DNA of 64,000 nt from Azoarcus sp. CIB (GTDB lineage Bacteria > Pseudomonadota > Gammaproteobacteria > Burkholderiales > Rhodocyclaceae). How positions within the stretch are numbered: the stretch's first letter is position 1; each line of letters begins with the position of its first letter. The stretch covers positions 2,728,001 to 2,792,000 of the forward strand of contig NZ_CP011072.1 of the NCBI RefSeq assembly GCF_001190925.1. Reading direction: 5' to 3'. Positions 8,410 through 17,613 of the stretch are shown here, one piece after another. The translations under genes and the position numbers were made by a program. Below the pieces are notes generated by a model. The model had not been told where the DNA came from. It worked only from the letters and a program-made list of their open reading frames with translations, and ran no database searches.

Positions 8410-9210
8410 TCAGTATTCGCGCACCGGCACATCCGCCGGACGCGAGTTGTAGCCGGGCAAGTGCAGCCCGCCATCGACATGCAGCATTTCGCCGGTGACA
8501 TAGCGGGACATGTCCGATGCAAGAAAGACCACTACGGGGCCGATGTCGAGTTCCGGATCGCCACACCGGCCGAGGGGGCGCATCGCGGCAGAGCGTTCGG
8601 CGAAACCGGGGTTCTCCGCGGCCAGCTTGTGGAAGGTCGCGCCCATCGCGGTCGGGGCGACGGCATTCACTGTGATGTTGAAGCGCCCCCATTCCGCCGC
8701 AGCACTGCGCGTGAGGCCGACGATGCCGCCCTTCGCCGTGTTGTAGTCGGCATGCAGCCACGCGCCGATCTCGACGTCGATCGAGTAGAAATTGACGATC
8801 TTCCCGCCCCCGCGCGCCCGCATGTGCGGCAGCGATGCCTGCATCGCCCACCACGACGCCTTGATCGTCGAGGTCAGCGTCTGCTCGAGCATTTCGTCCG
8901 TCTTGTCTTCGAGGCGCACGTTCGGCGTCGGCACGAAGGCGTTGTTCACGAGGATGTCCAGCCCGCCGAAATGGGCCACTGCCGCCTCGATCGCGCCCGT
9001 CACGGACGCCTTCTGCATCACGTCGGTACGCACGAACAGCGCCCGCCCGCCCAGCTCCTCGATCTCGCGCGCCACCAGGGCTCCAGTCTCTTCGTTGATC
9101 TCCGCGATCACCACGGCAGCCCCCTCGCGCGCGAAGCTGTGTGCCACGCCGCGGCCGATGCCGCCGCCGGCCCCGGTAATCAACGCAACCTTGTCCTTCA
9201 GCAAGCCCAT
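8410..9210 (-). CDS. SDR-family dehydrogenase
   Basis: The 266-residue protein has the glycine motif TGAGGGIG near the N-terminus, NNAF in the central strand, the serine of NFYSID and the catalytic YNTAK. The full classical triad is therefore present. AGGAGACGAAA precedes the ATG at 9210. It should be an NAD(P)-dependent alcohol dehydrogenase or ketoreductase; the context suggests a role in side-chain or dihydrodiol oxidation. It heads a short unit with the TetR gene and is divergent from the DUF2889 gene. Confidence 0.9.
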   Translation of the reverse strand: MGLLKDKVALITGAGGGIGRGVAHSFAREGAAVVIAEINEETGALVAREIEELGGRALFVRTDVMQKASVTGAIEAAVAHFGGLDILVNNAFVPTPNVRLEDKTDEMLEQTLTSTIKASWWAMQASLPHMRARGGGKIVNFYSIDVEIGAWLHADYNTAKGGIVGLTRSAAAEWGRFNITVNAVAPTAMGATFHKLAAENPGFAERSAAMRPLGRCGDPELDIGPVVVFLASDMSRYVTGEMLHVDGGLHLPGYNSRPADVPVREY

Positions 9211-9225
9211 TTTCGTCTCCTGTCG

Positions 9226-9260
9226 TTATTGCACACTATTTTTGTTATTGTACACTTTAA
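9226..9260. promoter_or_regulatory. Site E: direct-repeat operator/promoter candidate between divergent genes
   Basis: The short gap between the SDR gene (minus) and the DUF2889 gene (plus) carries two copies of TTATTG(C/T)ACACT, 19 bases apart. Read as a spaced site it is ACACTA-N7-TATTGT at 9233-9251, with the same 19-base span as sites A-D but weaker identity. A very similar TTGCACACTAT word lies before the small exported protein gene at about 26147. Assignment to a regulator is uncertain. Confidence 0.35.
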
Positions 9261-9295
9261 GAAGAAAGAAACACTCCCCAACGGAAGCCATTGCA

Positions 9296-10039
9296 ATGCC
9301 CTCCTTTTGCCGACGGATCCAGCTTGAAGGCCGCCAGACCAGCGATGAGGGCGAAGTCCGTGCCGTCCTCGAAGACGACTTTCACCACTTCCGCGTCGCG
9401 CTGCGTCATCGCCTCGGCCGCGTGATCGAAATCTCCGCCGAGGCTCCGCGACATCCGTTCACCGAGTGCCCGAATGCCGCCGCACCGCTGAACGCACTAC
9501 GCGGCATGCAACTGGACCCCATCGCCAGCGCAGTAACCCGCCATACCGACGCCAGCCTGCAATGCACGCATATGTTCGACCTCGCCGGCCTCGCGATCGC
9601 CGCAGCGGCGCGCGGCATCTCCCATCGCCGCTTCGACATCGAAGTTCCCCGTCATGTCGACGGCCGTTCGCACGCCCGTCTGGTCCGTGACGACGGCTTG
9701 CGGCTCGACTGGGAAGTGCAGGACCGTACGATCGTGTCCCCCTCGCCCTATGCCGGCGTCGACATGAGCCAGGGCATGGCGCGCTGGGCGCTGAGCAGTC
9801 TCGCGCCCGACGAGGCGGAAGCGGCCCTCGTGCTGCGCCGCTGTGCGCTGATCGCCCTCGGACGTCTGCGGGACATCGACAAGGACTTGCACGCCCGCCC
9901 GAGCGGCCGTTGCTTCGTGCAGCAACCCGAACGCGCGCCCCAGGCGATTCGCATCGTGGGCTCGACCTGGGACTTCACCGCACATCCGGAACGCCTTTGC
10001 CGCGACGACCAGTCCTGGCTCCACTCTTTCGCGGAGTAA
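9296..10039 (+). CDS. DUF2889 domain protein
   Basis: The 247-residue protein resembles the DUF2889 family of uncharacterised bacterial proteins, with the FTECPNAAAPLNALRG region and a CTHMFDL motif in the centre. No signal peptide or membrane segment is seen, so it is probably cytoplasmic. The ATG at 9296 is preceded by GGAAG. The frame stays open far upstream, but those codons lie over the opposite SDR gene. DUF2889 genes recur in aromatic and alicyclic degradation clusters; no biochemical role is known to me. Confidence 0.75.
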   Translation: MPSFCRRIQLEGRQTSDEGEVRAVLEDDFHHFRVALRHRLGRVIEISAEAPRHPFTECPNAAAPLNALRGMQLDPIASAVTRHTDASLQCTHMFDLAGLAIAAAARGISHRRFDIEVPRHVDGRSHARLVRDDGLRLDWEVQDRTIVSPSPYAGVDMSQGMARWALSSLAPDEAEAALVLRRCALIALGRLRDIDKDLHARPSGRCFVQQPERAPQAIRIVGSTWDFTAHPERLCRDDQSWLHSFAE

Positions 10040-10115
10040 GCACGCTGCAGATTTCGGCGCGACCGACATGCGGCGGATGCCGACATGCGATCGCGCCGAG
10101 TAGCACACCGGACGA

Positions 10116-11351
10116 TCAGGGCCGGTTGGCCGCTTCCCAGGCTTTCAGATCGAAATCGGGGGCAGCGGCGGTAGCGGGCGTCAACGCCGGGGGGCGTGCG
10201 AGGATCTTGCGTGCGAACACGTGGTCGCCGGGGCGGTTGCAGGACTCGACCGCGATCAGCTCCTCCCCGCGGAAGCACAGCACCGAGAGCTGTTGCGCGG
10301 CGGCATCGCCCAGCGTCACGTAGTTGTCAGCCCCGATCGACAGACCGGCGATCTGCAGCTTGAGATTGCCCTGGTCGGTCCAGAACCAGGGCAGCGCTGT
10401 GTAGGGTGCGGGTTTGCCCACGAGGCGGGCCGCGATGAGCTTGCCTTGGTCGACGGCGTTCTGCACGGACTCCAGGCGCGTGAGATTTTCGCCGTTTTGC
10501 ACGCACGGGAAGGCGGCGACGTCACCCAGCGCGGAGATGTGGGGGTCCGAAGTGAGGAGACTGGAGTTGACGCGAATCCCGTTATCGATGTCGAGTCCGG
10601 CCTCGAGCGCGAGCTGCACGTTGGGAATCACGCCGATGCCGAAGACGACCAACTCGGCAGGCAGACGTCGTCCATCCGATGTCGTCACGGCACTCACCTT
10701 GCCGTCCTCGCCTTCCAGCTCCGCCAGACCGGTACGGAAGTTGAACTTCACGCCCCAGCCTTCGTGTGCGGCACGGAAGAGCTCCGACATCTGCGGGGAC
10801 ACTGCCCGTGCCATCGGGCGGTCGCCGAGTTCAAGCACTTCGACCGCAGCTCCTTCGGCCGCCGCCACCGCAGCGAACTCCAGACCGATGAAGCCGGCAC
10901 CGATCACGACGACGTTCCTGGCCTGCTTCACCAGCGGCGACAGGAAATCGGCATCCGCCTTGGTCTTGATGCCGAAGATACCGCCCAGCGTCGAACCCGG
11001 CACGTTGAGCGGCCGATTGTGGGCGCCGGTCGCGAGCACCAGATGGCCGAAGTCGAGCGCACTCCCCGAGTCGAGCATGACACGACGGTTCTGCCGATCG
11101 ATCGCCGCTACCCGATCATGGACGAGCTCGATGCGCTGATCCGCGTAAAAGGTCTCCGGCCGGAAGAGCATCGCAGTGGCGTTGATCTTGCCGAGAAGGT
11201 AGGCCTTCGACAGGGGCGGTCGCTGGTAAGGCAGACCGGGCTCGTCGTTCACGAGCACGATGCGGCCCCCGAACCCTTCCTGGCGCAGCGAAATCGCCAC
11301 TTGCACGCCCCCGTGCCCCGCCCCCACGATCACCACTGAATCGAGCGACAT
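10116..11351 (-). CDS. Ferredoxin--NAD(P)+ reductase (FAD-dependent)
   Basis: The 411-residue protein has an FAD-binding GAGHGG motif at the N-terminus, the LPYQRPPLSK segment typical of dioxygenase reductases, and a second dinucleotide motif GAGFIGLEFA for NAD(P)H. It has no redox disulfide. It should pass electrons from NAD(P)H to the [2Fe-2S] ferredoxin encoded immediately upstream (36-base gap) and on to the Rieske oxygenase of the same operon. It is the last gene of the operon starting at 17064. Confidence 0.92.
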   Translation of the reverse strand: MSLDSVVIVGAGHGGVQVAISLRQEGFGGRIVLVNDEPGLPYQRPPLSKAYLLGKINATAMLFRPETFYADQRIELVHDRVAAIDRQNRRVMLDSGSALDFGHLVLATGAHNRPLNVPGSTLGGIFGIKTKADADFLSPLVKQARNVVVIGAGFIGLEFAAVAAAEGAAVEVLELGDRPMARAVSPQMSELFRAAHEGWGVKFNFRTGLAELEGEDGKVSAVTTSDGRRLPAELVVFGIGVIPNVQLALEAGLDIDNGIRVNSSLLTSDPHISALGDVAAFPCVQNGENLTRLESVQNAVDQGKLIAARLVGKPAPYTALPWFWTDQGNLKLQIAGLSIGADNYVTLGDAAAQQLSVLCFRGEELIAVESCNRPGDHVFARKILARPPALTPATAAAPDFDLKAWEAANRP

Positions 11352-11387
11352 CTTCCCGTCTCCTTATCGTTTTTCAGATCGCCGTCT

Positions 11388-11708
11388 TCAGAACTGCGCA
11401 GCCGGCAGCCGCAGCGTGAGGCCGTCCATGTCCGCTCCGACGACCAGCTGGCACGTAAGCCGACTGGTAGGCTGGCGCTCGACGACGTTCTCCAGCATGT
11501 CGTATTCGGTACCTTCGGCGGGCGCAAAACGCCCCGCCCAGGCGTCGTCGACGTAGGCATGGCAGCTGGCGCAGGCGCAGGCGCCGCCACAGTCACCGGG
11601 AATGCCGGGAACGCCGGCAAAGGTCGCGGCCTGCATGGCCGACTGGCCGACGTCGGCGTGCACTTCGTGCCGGGTGCCGTTGTGTTCGATGAAAGTGATC
11701 GTGGGCAT
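11388..11708 (-). CDS. [2Fe-2S] ferredoxin, adrenodoxin/putidaredoxin type
   Basis: The 106-residue protein has the vertebrate-type CX5CX2C...C pattern, Cys40-Cys46-Cys49 plus Cys86, within GDCGGACACASCHAYV. This differs from the Rieske-type ferredoxins used by many three-component dioxygenases. Placed between the oxygenase and reductase genes, it is the probable electron carrier to the Rieske oxygenase. The ATG at 11708 lies 27 bases after the MFS stop codon. Confidence 0.93.
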   Translation of the reverse strand: MPTITFIEHNGTRHEVHADVGQSAMQAATFAGVPGIPGDCGGACACASCHAYVDDAWAGRFAPAEGTEYDMLENVVERQPTSRLTCQLVVGADMDGLTLRLPAAQF

Positions 11709-11735
11709 TTGTTGGCTCCGATGAGAGGGATGAAA

Positions 11736-13007
11736 TCAGGCCCGCTGCACTTCGGCGTGCAGGGCAAACTGGGGACTGCGCCCGAGCGTCAGCAGCAATG
11801 ACGCGCCGAGCAGGGTGGCCACGGTGCAATAGACGAGCATGGCAAAGTAGGTACCGGTGACACTCAGCATCGCAGCAAACATCAGCGGCGCGGCTGCCGA
11901 CGCGACCGTGATGAGCCCCTGATGCACGCCGAACAACCGGCCGTAGTCCTTGAGGCCGAAGTAGCGTGCGATGAGGAAGGCCGCGATGTCGAATTCGGCG
12001 CCCGCGCCAAGTCCGACCAGCGCCGCTGCAAGACTCATGACGGCCGGATCGGTGGTTCCCGACAGGAAGATCAGACAACCCACCCCGGGCAGGGAAAGGC
12101 TCAAGGCTGCCACGCCGGGCGGCCACAGCCGGTCGAGCAGGTAGCCGACCACCAGGCGACCGCAAATCAGCGCAATGCCGAAGTAACCGAAGACAAGGGT
12201 CGCATCCGCCGCCGACAGCCCTTTGTCTCGCAACATCGGCACGGTACTGGTGACGAGGCCCACCACCGCCGACACGACCAGCGACAACGCCACGTTACAG
12301 ATCCAGAATCGCGGCAGGAGCATTCCTTCCTGGAAGCTGACGCCGCTCCGCACCAGCGGCGGACCGTCGTCTGCCTTCGTGCCGCTTACCGGACGTTCGC
12401 CAGGCAGGCGGAACCACCATAGGGTCAGCGGCAGTCCCACCAGCACATTGAGCAGCGCCAGGATTACGAAGGCGGCCCGCCAGTCCCAGTTCTCGACCCC
12501 CCAGTCCAGTAGCCTCGGTACCAGCGCGGCGGTGATACCGGTGCCCGAAAGCCCGATCGCGAGCGCCAGTCCGCGGTTGCGGTGGAACCAGAGATTGAGG
12601 AGTTGCGTCCAGGTGACCGCCAGCGCACCCATGCCGATGATCGGGAGCAGGAAAAATGCTGCGTAGAGCGACCAGATCGAGCCGCCAATCTGCGTCGTCG
12701 CCAGATAGCCGAGCGCCATCAGCAGCAGCGAAATCACTGTCACGCGCTTCATGCCGAAACGCAGGTTGAGCCAGCCGACGAGTTGCAGGCCGAGCACGGC
12801 GCCGCCGAACAGAAAGGTGATTGCTGCTTGCAGCGAACCACGGTCCCAACCGAAAGCCTGCTCGAGGGGGATCACCAGGACGCCGAAGCCATACAGCAAT
12901 GCGGCGTTGATGCTGATCGCCACCCCGATCACCGACAGAACAACGACCTGCCAGCCCTGCCTGAACTCGGTCAGATCGATCGCCGCGTGATTTCCGTTTG
13001 ATGCCAT
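11736..13007 (-). CDS. MFS transporter (oxalate/formate-antiporter-like monocarboxylate type)
   Basis: The 423-residue protein is strongly hydrophobic, with about twelve membrane segments. The SGTGITAALVP segment and the central soluble loop resemble the OFA/monocarboxylate branch of MFS_1. It is an inner-membrane carrier, probably for uptake of the aromatic or aliphatic acid handled by the surrounding enzymes. The start at 13007 follows GGAGTAGAAAA. It sits inside the dioxygenase operon, between the beta subunit and ferredoxin genes. Confidence 0.88.
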   Translation of the reverse strand: MASNGNHAAIDLTEFRQGWQVVVLSVIGVAISINAALLYGFGVLVIPLEQAFGWDRGSLQAAITFLFGGAVLGLQLVGWLNLRFGMKRVTVISLLLMALGYLATTQIGGSIWSLYAAFFLLPIIGMGALAVTWTQLLNLWFHRNRGLALAIGLSGTGITAALVPRLLDWGVENWDWRAAFVILALLNVLVGLPLTLWWFRLPGERPVSGTKADDGPPLVRSGVSFQEGMLLPRFWICNVALSLVVSAVVGLVTSTVPMLRDKGLSAADATLVFGYFGIALICGRLVVGYLLDRLWPPGVAALSLSLPGVGCLIFLSGTTDPAVMSLAAALVGLGAGAEFDIAAFLIARYFGLKDYGRLFGVHQGLITVASAAAPLMFAAMLSVTGTYFAMLVYCTVATLLGASLLLTLGRSPQFALHAEVQRA

Positions 13008-13109
13008 TTTTCTACTCCGCTCCCCGTCCTGGCTCTCGTACCAGCCTCGTGCCGAAGGACAGAACGGGCACCGTCCGATCCGTAACCGGACCGGCGGCGC
13101 CCGGGTTGC

Positions 13110-13673
13110 CTAGAGGAAGATCGCAAGGTTCGGCGTGCCCAGCACCGCCTGGTCGAGAATGACTTCGCGACGCACGAGCTTGAATCCCTCGCCATCGACG
13201 CGCAGCAGATCGTTGCGCTCGCCGCTGATGACATCCATATCGGGAAAGTCGAATCGGCTGCGTGTCAGCAGCAGATAGCTCACGACCGCGAATTCGTCGG
13301 GCCTGTCGGTAGCGAATACCTGCACGTTGCTCACCATGCGGCGGGTGCGTGACGGGGGATCCTCGGCCCACGCGCTACGTGTCTCGGTGAGCCGCATGAT
13401 GCGCCCCATGATCGAGCGGTAGTTGTCGTGGTAGTGCTGCACCGTGCGGATAACCGACTGGGCCTGCTGGGACATCGGGCGGGTCTGTCGCAGAGGCACG
13501 GTGTAGACCAGGTCGGGCGCAAGCGTCGCGCCCCACTCCTTGAGACGGATCGTGTCGAGCAGGGTCGCTTCCTGGTAGAGGAAGCCGACGATGCGGTTAT
13601 AGATTTCGGCCCCGACCGGGATCGGGTTTCCGATGACGGGGGCGTTCTCGGCAACTTGTTGTGCGGCGCTCAT
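13110..13673 (-). CDS. Aromatic-ring-hydroxylating dioxygenase, beta subunit
   Basis: The 187-residue length and layout fit the small subunit of Rieske non-haem iron oxygenases, an NTF2-like fold, with the early YNRIVGFLYQEATLLD region and a LTETRSAWAEDPPSRTRR segment corresponding to the RxxSN block. It has a structural role in an alpha3beta3 oxygenase. The gene is 39 bases downstream of the alpha-subunit gene. The sequence alone does not assign a substrate class. Confidence 0.9.
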   Translation of the reverse strand: MSAAQQVAENAPVIGNPIPVGAEIYNRIVGFLYQEATLLDTIRLKEWGATLAPDLVYTVPLRQTRPMSQQAQSVIRTVQHYHDNYRSIMGRIMRLTETRSAWAEDPPSRTRRMVSNVQVFATDRPDEFAVVSYLLLTRSRFDFPDMDVISGERNDLLRVDGEGFKLVRREVILDQAVLGTPNLAIFL

Positions 13674-13712
13674 GTGTCGCTCCTTCGAAGGTGTTGGGTC
13701 GGACCGGACGGC

Positions 13713-15107
13713 TCAGGCCTTGGCGTTCATCAGTTCGTTCCAGTACAGCCACCAGTGCCACTGGGTGTCGTCCTTGGTGAACCCTTCGTTGACGATGCCC
13801 GGCCCGGGCCAGCCGGCGGGGGCGCCGGTCTCGTACACCGCCTGGTACTTGAGGGTCGAGCGACGCCCGCGCGCGCCCTTGGCGGCGAGGGTCATGTGGG
13901 GCCAGGTATCGGAATCGTCCTGCTCGACCATGCCCGAGGTGCCGAACAACTGGATGCTCTGCATCAGCATCCTGTCCTTGAGCTCCTGCGGGGCATCCTT
14001 CTCAGCGAGCACCCAGTTCACGAACTCGAGTTGATCCGGCCCCTTCGGCACGTAGGCGTGCAGCAGCGTGAGGCCGAGCACGGAGCCGTCGGCCTGCGGG
14101 ATGTACACGAACGCGAACAGCACGTTGGGGAAAATCCCGCCCACCTGCGGCGGCATCGACACCATCACTTCGAGCTGCTCTTCGCTCAGGTGCTTCCTGA
14201 GCTGAGGCAACATTTCACGCGTCATCCCCGGCGGCGGCAGTGCTTCGAGTTTCTGCTCCACCGTCAGCTCCGCCGGATCGAGGCCGGAGAGCTTCTTGAT
14301 CTTGCGTCCGAGGTCGATGCAGCGCAGCGCATGGCCATGCGGCGAGCTCACCTCCACGCCGTACATCTCGGGCGACAGGTCCGCGCTGCCGCCGTCGCCA
14401 CTCTTGGAGTAGTTGCCGACCTCACCGAGCCAGCGGTGCAGGGTCAGCGTGTGGTAGCCGTCGGCGGCCGACTGTTCGCCCGCGGCTTTCCAGTTCGCGC
14501 GCACGATGAAACGCTGCGGCGGGCCGAGCACTTCGAGCCCCTTGTCGCTGCGCTCGAACAGGGTGTCGAAGTACCATTTCGCATCACCAAGGAATTCTTC
14601 GAACGACGGTCCCTCCAGGTCCCAGGTCGCGAAAATGATGCCGCCGTAGAGCGTCACCCGTGCCTGCGGCAGGCCCAGGTCCTCCTTCGGCATCATTTTG
14701 CCGTGCATGCACTCCTTCTCGACAGGCGCTCCGATGAACTCGCCGCTCGGCTTGAACGCCCACCCGTGGTAGATGCACTTGTGAATCTGGGTATTGCCCG
14801 CGTCGACCGTCGAGATGCGCATGCCGCGGTGGGGACACACGTTGAGCGAGACGTGTATGTTCCCGTCCTTCGCTCGGGCGACGATGACCGAGTCCGACCC
14901 CATGTCGCGCACGACGAAGTCGCCGGAGTTGGGCACTTCGGATTCGTGCCCGAGCAGCAGCCAGGTCTTGCCGAAGACGCGATCCATCTCCAACTGATAG
15001 ATCTCCGGATCCGACAGGGCCCGCATCTGGACTTCCCGCGTCGGGACGCGAACCAGATCGGACAGCGGCGTGCCGTCCGCCAACGTGTAGCTTGCCTTGG
15101 TCAACAT
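13713..15107 (-). CDS. Rieske aromatic-ring-hydroxylating dioxygenase, alpha subunit
   Basis: The 464-residue protein has the Rieske cluster motifs CPHRG and CIYHGW, spaced as C-x-H ... C-x-x-H. It also has the mononuclear iron site in ADGYHTLTLH, with two histidines; the third acidic ligand lies in the C-terminal domain. It should dihydroxylate an aromatic ring or aryl-CoA using electrons from the operon's ferredoxin and reductase. The start at 15107 is preferred because AGGAG lies six bases before it; an ATG two codons upstream would abut the ribosome site. The N-terminal variant beginning at 15215 is unlikely. Confidence 0.93.
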   Translation of the reverse strand: MLTKASYTLADGTPLSDLVRVPTREVQMRALSDPEIYQLEMDRVFGKTWLLLGHESEVPNSGDFVVRDMGSDSVIVARAKDGNIHVSLNVCPHRGMRISTVDAGNTQIHKCIYHGWAFKPSGEFIGAPVEKECMHGKMMPKEDLGLPQARVTLYGGIIFATWDLEGPSFEEFLGDAKWYFDTLFERSDKGLEVLGPPQRFIVRANWKAAGEQSAADGYHTLTLHRWLGEVGNYSKSGDGGSADLSPEMYGVEVSSPHGHALRCIDLGRKIKKLSGLDPAELTVEQKLEALPPPGMTREMLPQLRKHLSEEQLEVMVSMPPQVGGIFPNVLFAFVYIPQADGSVLGLTLLHAYVPKGPDQLEFVNWVLAEKDAPQELKDRMLMQSIQLFGTSGMVEQDDSDTWPHMTLAAKGARGRRSTLKYQAVYETGAPAGWPGPGIVNEGFTKDDTQWHWWLYWNELMNAKA

Positions 15108-15279
15108 TGTCATCTCCTGTGGAGTGAAGCCGTCCGTAAGGACGACCCTCGTTCGATGGGCCTGACGGCCACTTCTTGTGGGTTGTTCAATTGCTCGGGC
15201 ACCGGTGTTCGGCACCCTGTACGTCGGCAGCCGTTGCCCACCGGCTGACGTCCTTATTGCGAAGGCCTGCGTCTTCCCG

Positions 15280-16266
15280 TCACGGCTTCGTCACGCGCGT
15301 GCGCAACGTGCCGATCGCCTCGATCTCGAGTTCGACCACGTCACCCGGTTTGAGATAGCGCAGCTGCTCGAGTCCGCAGCCGTTGCCGACCGTGCCCGAG
15401 CCCAGCACTTCGCCCGGATAGAGCGTTTCCGAGCGGGAGATGTGCGCGATCACGTCCGCGAAGGTCCAGCGCATGTCTCGGGTAGTGCCACGCCCCCATT
15501 CCTCACCATTCACGCGCGCGATCATCTGCAGGTCGTAAGGATCGGGCACCTCGTCCGCAGTGACGAGGCAAGGCCCCATCACGTTACCGGTATCGAAGTC
15601 CTTGCTCTTCGCCGGGCCGAGCATGCCGGGCATCTCGAGGGCCTGCGCATCGCGGGCGCTCATGTCGTTGAAGATCGTGTAGCCAACGATGTAATCGCGC
15701 GCCTTGTCGCGCGGCACGTCCTTCCCCTTGCGGCCGATGTAGCACGCCAGCTCGAGTTCGAAGTCCATCGCCTTGCTGTACGCCGGCCACACGACGTCGT
15801 CGTCGGGACCGATCACCGCGAAGCGATTGCACTTGTAATAGATCGGCTGGCGATTGAAGGTCTCGATGACGCGTTCGTCGGCGCGCGTGTTCATCTGCCG
15901 CAGCGCCTCCTCGGGGTCGGGCAAGTGCGCCACGCGGGCGCGCCGCGCTGCGGCGAAGCTCTGTCGCAGGTGTAGCTCGAAACAGGAGCAGTCGCGCATC
16001 TGCGGCGGCGGCTGGATGGGGGCGCACAGTTTCACGCCCTCACGCGCGATGACCGCCGCCGACGGAGCTTTCCGCACCAGGACGCGCGCCGCTGCAAGTG
16101 CCTCCTCACCGGCCTCGACCAAACCGAGCACGCTCGCGAAGATGGGGGACCCATGGCCGTTTACGACTTCGCAAGCCGTGGCGAGGTCGACGATCGCCGA
16201 ATCCGATTCGATCAGCGCGCCGGCACGCTGAAAGCCGTGAGAGTCACGATATGTGACGAGTCGCAT
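15280..16266 (-). CDS. Fumarylacetoacetate hydrolase (FAH) family protein
   Basis: The 328-residue protein has an N-terminal FAH domain and a catalytic domain with FELELACYIGRKGKD, carrying acidic metal ligands, FNDMSARD, and a VLGSGTVGNGCGLE ending. It is closer to the fumarylacetoacetase-like group than the 290-residue paralogue at 5502. Hydrolysis of a C-C bond in a dioxo-acid formed after ring cleavage is plausible. CAGGAGACAAT precedes the ATG at 16266. It lies between the SDR and oxygenase genes of the same operon. Confidence 0.88.
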   Translation of the reverse strand: MRLVTYRDSHGFQRAGALIESDSAIVDLATACEVVNGHGSPIFASVLGLVEAGEEALAAARVLVRKAPSAAVIAREGVKLCAPIQPPPQMRDCSCFELHLRQSFAAARRARVAHLPDPEEALRQMNTRADERVIETFNRQPIYYKCNRFAVIGPDDDVVWPAYSKAMDFELELACYIGRKGKDVPRDKARDYIVGYTIFNDMSARDAQALEMPGMLGPAKSKDFDTGNVMGPCLVTADEVPDPYDLQMIARVNGEEWGRGTTRDMRWTFADVIAHISRSETLYPGEVLGSGTVGNGCGLEQLRYLKPGDVVELEIEAIGTLRTRVTKP

Positions 16267-16362
16267 CTATTGTCTCCTGTCGGGGACTCGTCCCGCTCGA
16301 TGCGGGCGAATCCTCTTTTCTTCGAGTTCTGCCCCTCCCCACGGGAGAGGCGCTGGCGGTTG

Positions 16363-17064
16363 CTACACCCGGCCGCTCACCGGCACGCAGGCTCCGGTGA
16401 CGGCTGAGGCGTCATCCGAGAGCAGGAAGGCGATTACCGCGGCGAGTTTGTCCGGCGCCACCCAGCGGCTGGCATCGGCGTCCGGCATGTCGGCGCGGTT
16501 GGTGGGGGTATCGATGATGCTCGGCAGCACCGCATTCACGGTGACGCCACGGTCCTTGAGCTCTTCGGCAAGTGATTCGGTCAACCGCGCGACGCCGGAC
16601 TTCGATGCGGCGTACGCCGCCATCCCCATTCCGGCCTTCTGCGCGGCCAAGGCGCCGACGTTCACGATGCGCCCCGCCCCACGCGCCAGCAGATGCGGCA
16701 GAGCCGCCCGGCAACTCGCTACGGCGGTACGCACGTTCATCGTGTACAAGCGATCCCAGGTCTCGAGCGCTCCGCCTTCGATCGGCTCCCACGCGAAGCC
16801 ACCGGCCACATTCACCACGCCGTCGATGCCACCAGCAGCCACACGCACGCGCGCATAGGCTGCCGCGCAGGCCGCTTCGTCGCTCAGGTCGACCTCGCCG
16901 AGCACAACCGCGACGCCTGCAGGCAGGCCGCCAGCGGGCGCCGCCGCACGGTCCACAAGCGTGACGTGCGCACCGTCTTCCACGAGGCGCTGCGCGACCG
17001 CGCGACCGAGCGCGCCGAATCCACCGGTTACGACGATACTTCTGGCTTCGAGTCGAGTACTCAT
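16363..17064 (-). CDS. SDR-family oxidoreductase
   Basis: The 233-residue protein has the glycine motif TGGFGALG, a VNVAGG motif in place of NNAG, and the catalytic YAASK. The usual serine position reads NVGALAA, so the catalytic serine is not obvious. It is a good candidate for the dihydrodiol or alcohol dehydrogenase acting after the Rieske oxygenase. The chosen start (17064) puts operator-like site B upstream; an in-frame ATG at 17148 would read through that site and is unlikely. AAGGAA lies somewhat far upstream. Confidence 0.87.
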   Translation of the reverse strand: MSTRLEARSIVVTGGFGALGRAVAQRLVEDGAHVTLVDRAAAPAGGLPAGVAVVLGEVDLSDEAACAAAYARVRVAAGGIDGVVNVAGGFAWEPIEGGALETWDRLYTMNVRTAVASCRAALPHLLARGAGRIVNVGALAAQKAGMGMAAYAASKSGVARLTESLAEELKDRGVTVNAVLPSIIDTPTNRADMPDADASRWVAPDKLAAVIAFLLSDDASAVTGACVPVSGRV

Positions 17065-17130
17065 GGGATCAGAGTTCCTTGTATGGCCTCCGCGTCGTTG
17101 CACGCTGGCAGGCAGGTTCTTGCGACAAAC

Positions 17131-17165
17131 TTTAGACAGATTTTGCACTTCTGTCTATATGTGCA
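17131..17165. promoter_or_regulatory. Site B: operator-like palindrome in divergent promoter
   Basis: The core at 17136-17154 reads ACAGAT-N7-TTCTGT. It shares an uninterrupted ACAGATTTTGCA with site A at 7628 and the same TCTGT(C/T)TAT right arm. It lies midway between the divergent starts of the SDR/dioxygenase operon (17064) and the DUF35-thiolase pair (17215), where one repressor could control both. Confidence 0.65.
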
Positions 17166-17214
17166 TGTAGAATCCCGCTTGACCGATCGTCAAATCGTCG
17201 AGAGCGCGCAGAAC

Positions 17215-17613
17215 ATGACCCGAAAACTTCCCCTCCTTACCGAGGACAACACCCCGTTCTGGCAGGGCGGCGCGCAGGGGCGCCTGCTCATACATCATTG
17301 CGCGGACTGCACGCGCCTCTTTCATCCGCCCGCCCCGATCTGCCCGCACTGCGGCAGTTTCGAGGTGGCACCCCGGGCGGTCTCGGGCAAAGGCAAGGTC
17401 CTGAGCTACACGATCAATCACCAGGCATGGCGCCCCGACCTCATCGAGCCGTATGTCGTGGCGATCGTCGAACTCGCGGAACAGGCCGGCCTGCGCTTCG
17501 TCACGAATATCGTGGGACTTCCCGCCGAGGCGGTGCATATCGACATGCCCGTCAGGGTGCGCTTCGAGCAGCACGAGGACGTGTGGCTCCCCCTCTTCGA
17601 GAAGGACGCATGA
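17215..17613 (+). CDS. DUF35 (OB-fold, zinc-ribbon) acyl-CoA-binding protein
   Basis: The 132-residue protein has an N-terminal zinc ribbon with two CxxC pairs (CADC and CPHC) and a C-terminal OB-fold of the DUF35 family. Such proteins partner SCPx-type thiolases or retro-aldolases, for example ChsH2 with Ltp2 in steroid side-chain removal and IpfE with IpfD in ibuprofen degradation. Its stop codon overlaps the start of the adjacent thiolase gene. The ATG at 17215 has only a weak ribosome site; upstream codons in this frame run across site B and were rejected. Confidence 0.9.
   Translation: MTRKLPLLTEDNTPFWQGGAQGRLLIHHCADCTRLFHPPAPICPHCGSFEVAPRAVSGKGKVLSYTINHQAWRPDLIEPYVVAIVELAEQAGLRFVTNIVGLPAEAVHIDMPVRVRFEQHEDVWLPLFEKDA

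Noticed and set aside
13428-15248. 606-codon open frame on the plus strand
   Set aside because: It is antisense to the Rieske oxygenase subunit genes.
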